In this document: in pieces, positions 59,141 through 64,000 of the stretch
How positions within the stretch are numbered: the first letter of the stretch is position 1
How the letters are laid out: each line of letters starts with the position of its first letter
Program-made: the position numbers and the translations under genes
Assembly: GCA_033961575.1 (NCBI GenBank)
Contig: CM066732.1
Coordinates: forward strand, 80,680,687 to 80,744,686
Reading direction: 5' to 3'
Length of the DNA: 64,000 nt
Origin: Aselliscus stoliczkanus
Lineage: Eukaryota; Chordata; Mammalia; Chiroptera; Hipposideridae
The notes under the pieces: generated by a model
What the model saw: only the letters and a program-made list of their open reading frames with translations
The model's database searches: none
What the model was told of the DNA's origin: nothing

Positions 59141-59869
59141 GTAGCCAATTGATAAGCCATTTTGGATTTATCCTTCAGGTTAGGGTCATATCAAATGAAA
59201 ATCTCTTATTTCTTTCTAACACATCACAAAACATGAGCATATGGATGGTTAGGGCCCCCACTTAAACATACAGAAATAAGGACTGAATCTTTATTTAATG
59301 AAGTTATTCCCAGTAGCATGATATGCAGTCTCAGAAACTCATATTTTGGCTCCATTGTCCTTTCTGTTCAGAGAGAATTTTTCTAGCATGTCTAAGAATT
59401 TCCTCTTAAATATTTCTAGTTGGTGCTTCATCTAATTCCATTCCTTTTCACCATTCTGCTAAGAGTTTGGCTGCCGTGGTGAGATGTCATTTGGCTCAGT
59501 GCTGCTGTATAATTTGATTCAGGTGCAACTGGCTCCTGCAACCATTCAATAATGTCTTATAGTTCATGTGTTAAGCCTTAATTATGTAAAGAAAAGAGCA
59601 GTAGTATACTAACTAGGATATTTGTTTAGTAACTTTAATAGGGACAAAATAGTAGATTATACAAGAGAAAATATTTATTATTTTCACATTGAGTATTTGA
59701 CCTGGCAAGTGGTCCAGAGAAGTAGGTTGGCTCCATAAAATCATTTAGTTTACTTCTTTGTCATCCCCCTCTTGCTCCATACTTGAGTTTAAGGCAAATA
59801 AGAAAGAGAAATTGGAGATCAAGATGTTTCTTTTATGGGCACAACTAAGAAGTCACACAGGTTTGTTTT

Positions 59870-60060
59870 TTTTCTCATATCTCATTGGGCAGAACTTAGT
59901 CACCTGGCTATAACTAGCTGCAAAGGGGGCAGGAAAATATGATCTCAGTTTGGGCAGCAATGTGCCCTGCTGAATTTTTATTTTGTTTCTATTACAAAGT
60001 ATTATATGACTAAGAGTAAGGAATGACTATTGGGGATATTACGAGCAGTCTTATCCGCTA
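59870..60060 (+). repeat. Ancient dispersed repeat, family not named
   Basis: 'cattgggcagaacttagtca', 'aactagctgcaaagggggca', 'tgggcagcaatgtgccctgc' and 'ggaatgactattggggatat' match a common mammalian fossil passage I recognise but cannot name. Confidence 0.5.
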
Positions 60061-60575
60061 TCTGCAACATGAATGTACTCTCACTGTTGATAATCAAGCA
60101 CAATCGAAGAGTCCAGAAGTTCTCATCAGTCCTTTATTCCAGGTTCAGGTGGCAAAAGCCAAAAAGCTATGGAGGATCATAGCATTTCTACTCTGTTTAA
60201 TTTAGACTTGCTGGTCATCAGTGGAGGGTGGGGTAGCTAATCCTGGACTCTCAGGGTAATCTATAAGTGTACTCTCCAGGACTTGTCTCTTGTTCTCCCC
60301 TTTTGGCTCTTTCCCTCACTCATAACACCTGAACCTGTTGAATGCCTTCACTATCCCTTACCCAGTGTTCCACTTCCCCTGTCTTGTTTGTGGCATGACA
60401 AGGCTCTTTTCCTCTGTACTCCGCTACTAAATAACAAATGGACTGCTAGTAATATAAAAGTAATGAGGCACTCATGGGGATTAGGCTTTGGTGTACTAAC
60501 TGTTCACTAAATAAGCTATACTTCTACTAGCCTATTTAGAGTAACTTTTTATGCTAAAAGATTTTACATCTTTCT

Positions 60576-60743
60576 AACTATATATATATATATATAGATA
60601 TATTTTTTTTAGCTGAGCCACCCTGATACCTGTTGGCAGCTCAGTGGCAGCTCAGCTCAGGCTGGGCATCGAACTGTTGTTGCTCAGAACTCAGCTCGCA
60701 CTCTTGAGCCAGCTCTTAACCAACTGAGCCACTCAGCCAGCCC
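60576..60743 (-). mobile_element. tRNA-derived SINE, family 2
   Basis: 'agctgagccaccctgatacc', 'tgttggcagctcagtggcag', 'gcactcttgagccagctctt', ending 'gagccactcagccagcccc'. The minus-strand A tail has become a TA-rich run at 60578-60602. Flanking 'ctaac' repeats are weak. Confidence 0.9.
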
Positions 60744-61709
60744 CTAACAATCTTGACTTATTTCAAAAGATTCATTTCTATTACATTAGCTTCTATAAGA
60801 ACTAACATCCAGGAAGAAGATGGGAGGAAGGATTATAATCTCAGGTCTTTAATGTGATGGCCTTAAGATATTCAATTTGTTCCTGATTTTGTTAATAAGT
60901 CTTCTTCTCATTCTTGAGACAGTGTCAAAGTGCACTAGATAGACTCTTATTATACATTCTTATGTATTTTGCTTTTTTTGTCACTTTCTCATGAATCTTC
61001 TTCTCTCATTCTAATTTTTTAAAGTTAATTAATTAATTAATTAATTAATTTTGGATTTTAAATGTTCCTCTTTTATCAACTTTTATTTCCTTTAAGGTAC
61101 AATGTTGTATTTAATCACCCTTCTAGTTTAGCCTTTATTTCAAAAGCATTTTTTTCTTTTATCTATGATTATTTCCTGAGTCCAGTCACATATTTATGAA
61201 CATTTCTAATTTGATTTGTGTTTTTCTTTTAAGTATTGTAACATTCTCTTGATAACTTTTAGCTCATTTTCAAATAGAGATTTTAGTTCCATCTTGCTTC
61301 GTGGGCTTATCTATGTTCTGTGGGATATTATTATGTTCCTTATTATTTTTCTCTGTATAATAATTTGGCATGGAATTTGACCTTGATTCTTTTATGGTGC
61401 TTACTTTTATATGACATTAGCTTTGCCAAACTTCTAACGTGAAGTTTCAAGAAAGCTAACAGGGTTGGATTTGGCCCATAGCCATAGTTTGCCTACCTGT
61501 GGTACAATTTATTCATAGAAATATATTAAGAGCCACAAATATGAGGCACATAGGTAATTTAGAACTTTCTAGCAGTCATATTGAAAAATATGGAAAAAAG
61601 ATGACATCAGCTTAATATATTTTACATAACCCAATATATCCATTATTTTATCATTTTAACATTTAATCTAATATTTTAAAACTCTTTATATTTTTATTCT
61701 AAGTCTTCA
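60744..61709. other. Unique AT-rich DNA with a (TTAA)n run
   Basis: 61025-61049 is about six TTAA units. 61.06-61.35 kb has a faint L1/HAL1-like antisense character. No gene. Confidence 0.4.
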
Positions 61710-61723
61710 ATGTCTGGTACGTA
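61710..61723. repeat. Target-site duplication of the 61.7-kb L1, left
   Basis: 'atgtctggtacgta' here and 'atttctggtatgta' at 62768-62781 match at 12 of 14 positions. Confidence 0.7.
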
Positions 61724-62123
61724 TTTTTTACATTTGATTAAATTTATTGAGGCATCATTGGTTAATGAAATTATATCGATTTCAAATGTACAATTCTATA
61801 ATGCATCACCTGTATATAGCATTGTGAGTTTACTACCCCAAATCAAGTCTCTTTCCATCACCATATATTTTACTCCATTTACCCTCTCCTGTCTCACACC
61901 TCTCTCTTTCCCCTCTGGTAACCACCATACCATTCACTGTCTGTGTCTATGAGTTTTTGTTTGTTTTTTTGTTGCTTTCAGTTTTATGTCTCACATATGA
62001 GTGAAATCATATGGTTCTCAACTTTTTCTGTCTGACTTATTTTGTGTAGCATGATAATCCCAGAATCCATCCATGTCACAAATGGCAATATTTCATCTTT
62101 ACTTATGGCTGAGTAGTATTCTG

Positions 62124-62172
<49 letters not shown>

Positions 62173-62767
62173 CTCTTCTTTATCCAATCATCTAAAGAAC
62201 ACTTCAGTTTTTTCCATGTCTTGGCCACTGTAAATAATGCAGCAATTAACATAGGGGTACATATATCTTAATGAATAAATATTTTCCAATTTTTAAGGTA
62301 GATGCCCAGCAGAGGGATTGCTGGGTCATACGGTAACTCTATTCTTCATTTTTGAGGAATCTCCACAATATTTTCCATAATGGTTGTACTGATTTACATT
62401 CCCACCAGCAGTATATAAGGAAGGTATCACACTCCCAAATTTCAAATTATACTACAAAGAAACAATGATCAAAGCTGCATGGTATTGGCAGCAAAACAGA
62501 CATATAGACCAATGGAACAGAATTGAAAGTCCAGAAACAAACCCCACATATATATAGGCAAATAGTTTTCAACTACTGAGCTAAAAACATACAGTGGAGA
62601 AAAGAAAGCCTCTTCAATAAATGGTGCTGGCAAAATTGGAAATCCATGTAAAAAAGAATGAAACTAGACTGCTATTTGTCACCATATACAAAAATTTACT
62701 CAAAATGGATCAAAACCCTAAATATAAGACCTGAAACAAAATACATAGAAGAAAACATAGATACCAA
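61724..62767 (-). mobile_element. Twin-primed L1, minus strand
   Basis: 61724-62420 is antisense L1 3' end ('aaatgtacaattctataatg', 'cccctctggtaaccaccata', 'gccactgtaaataatgcagc', 'attgctgggtcatacggtaa'). At about 62422 it flips to sense ORF2 ('caaatttcaaattatactac', 'ggtattggcagcaaaacaga', 'atggtgctggcaaaattgga', 'cataagacc'-type). For a minus-strand L1 this is a 5' inversion with the expected geometry. The imperfect 14-bp direct repeats fit its ends. The small frame at 61984-62187 encodes an ORF2 C-terminal stub (EYYSAISKDEILPFVTWMDS...). Confidence 0.88.
62125..62169. repeat. (TA)n microsatellite inside L1
   Basis: About 22 TA units, at the place where L1 normally has a short TATATATA between 'ttcc.ttgtatata' and 'ccacatcttctttatcc'. 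It is an expansion of an L1-encoded seed. Confidence 0.92.
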
Positions 62768-62781
62768 ATTTCTGGTATGTA

Positions 62782-63675
62782 GTTTATACCTACAACATCT
62801 CAATTCAGACTAACTTCAAAGTGTTCAATTGCCCAATGAACCTATTGGCTACTTTATTGGACAGCACAAATCTAGACCTGCCCTTTTCTTATTTGTATCT
62901 TTTGTCCATGTCCCTCTTCAATACTTATTCCATTTCCTTAAGTTTCTTCCGAAATGTGGAGCCCTGACCTGGAATAGAGCGTGGATAGGTCAGGTTGATA
63001 GTTAACAGACGCTGTCCAGTTTCAGCCTCTCAGATTATCTAGTGGTGGCCACTGCATTTATCTGGGTCTTGGAAAAGGCAGAATCCCTCTCATTTTCAGC
63101 TGTTCTTCTCAACATGCTTTCCAGTGACGACCTGATGGCTGTTGGAAGGCTCACCTGTTCTCAGACACCCAGTTGCTCTCTCTGTTAATCCTGCTACCAT
63201 GCCTTGTGGTTGTTAATGGTTTGTCCACATCCACTTGTTTAGAGCCTGTGGGATATTTTTCCAGCTAATTTTTTTCACCTTTCTTCTTTTTAATTTCATT
63301 ACTTTTCTCCATCTTTATCAGTGACCCTGATTCTAGTCTCATCTCTTTCCCCTTATTGTAATCTCTTTAAATCTTGGTAAACAGAAATGAAAAGTAAATA
63401 CTACGAACCCTGTCTCCCATAGAGATGTTGTGAGAAGCACAGCTACTCATGTCTATGAAAGCACTATGCAAACTTTACATTATTAGACAAATGCAAGAAA
63501 AATAAATGTATCAAATTCTAAAAGACAAAAAGCTGACAGAAAGGTAGAATTAAGCAACCTTAATACAGGGCTTTCTATACTTTAAATGCCTGTTTTATTT
63601 TCTCCTAAAAATATTTTCTATAAAAAATATTGGTTAACTGCAGAACAAAGCACACTTTATAAAAATAATGGCACT

Positions 63676-63681
<6 letters not shown>
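62782..63681. other. Unique DNA, no gene recognised
   Basis: 62.94-63.2 kb is somewhat GC-richer, without a convincing frame or known repeat. Confidence 0.45.
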
Positions 63682-63731
<50 letters not shown>

Positions 63732-63740
63732 CACACACAC
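63682..63740. repeat. (CT)n microsatellite with short (CA)n
   Basis: About 23 CT units followed by 'catacacacacacac'. The Arg/Glu-rich minus-strand frame over it is an artefact. Confidence 0.97.
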
Positions 63741-64000
63741 ATCATTAGTGAAAGAATAAAAGGGGAATCTTTTTTCAGTGGCAAATTGAGGTAAACAGGC
63801 ATTGCAGTAAGTTAACGTTGAAGAAAATGAGAAAATTTGGCATAACATCCAAATATCTTGTTAATAATACTGATGTCTTACCTTGGTTTTGCAACAATGA
63901 AGGCTATAACCAATATCTTAAGGTGTGAAATAAAATTTTTGTAACAATAATTTAATTTTAATTCAGTTCCATTAAAAATTAAATGTAATAAAGTCTTTCT

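Noticed and set aside
63605..63802. Arg/Glu alternating 65-codon frame
   Set aside because: It is the translation of the CT/GA dinucleotide repeat.

Overview
The window is a stretch of mammalian nuclear DNA and I find no protein-coding gene in it. It is AT-rich and CpG-poor, all open reading frames are short, and the only recognisable proteins are decayed transposon products. It carries the usual eutherian fossil repeats (MIR, L2, MLT1-type LTRs, hAT/MER remnants, HAL1-like and old L1). Over these lie younger lineage-specific repeats: two tRNA-derived SINE families, a longer composite SINE, and a young L1 family. From memory, the SINE heads and the composite tail (ending ...CCCCAATAAAAA) resemble repeats of yinpterochiropteran (rhinolophoid-type) bats. 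That organism call is an inference and needs a repeat-library or genome search.

Layout. 0-6 kb: MIR and L2 relics, a truncated L1 3' end and two SINEs. 6-13 kb: mostly unique AT-rich DNA, with an L2 relic split at 7.69 kb by an 82-bp mariner-type MITE. 13.2-17.9 kb: a small 5'-inverted L1 ending in a large GAAA microsatellite, then a 3.3-kb antisense L1 that joins its 5' UTR to its 3' end with nearly all coding sequence missing. 18-25 kb: SINEs, an internally deleted mariner transposon, a cluster of three SINE-type insertions within 1 kb, and an LTR split by an L1. 25.9-31.5 kb: old L1 and HAL1-like sequence with two composite-SINE copies. 32-45 kb: L2, hAT, MLT1 and MER5A relics, SINEs and long unique blocks. 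49-52.6 kb: a twin-primed L1 with endonuclease and reverse-transcriptase remnants in opposite orientations between matching target-site duplications. 54.8-56.8 kb: an L1 nested in an older HAL1/L1. 58-63 kb: SINEs, MIR, another twin-primed L1 on the minus strand, and microsatellites.

Nothing here works together as a pathway. The story is of successive transposition: ancient MIR, L2 and DNA transposons, then MLT1 LTRs and old L1, then mariner elements, then young L1 with the SINEs that L1 machinery presumably mobilises. Several nested insertions with intact target-site duplications give relative dates. The most notable items are the composite, SVA-like SINE; three independent 5'-inverted L1s; the coding-less L1; and the mariner-type MITE. 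I could not run alignments or database searches, so family names are from recognition and many boundaries are approximate.
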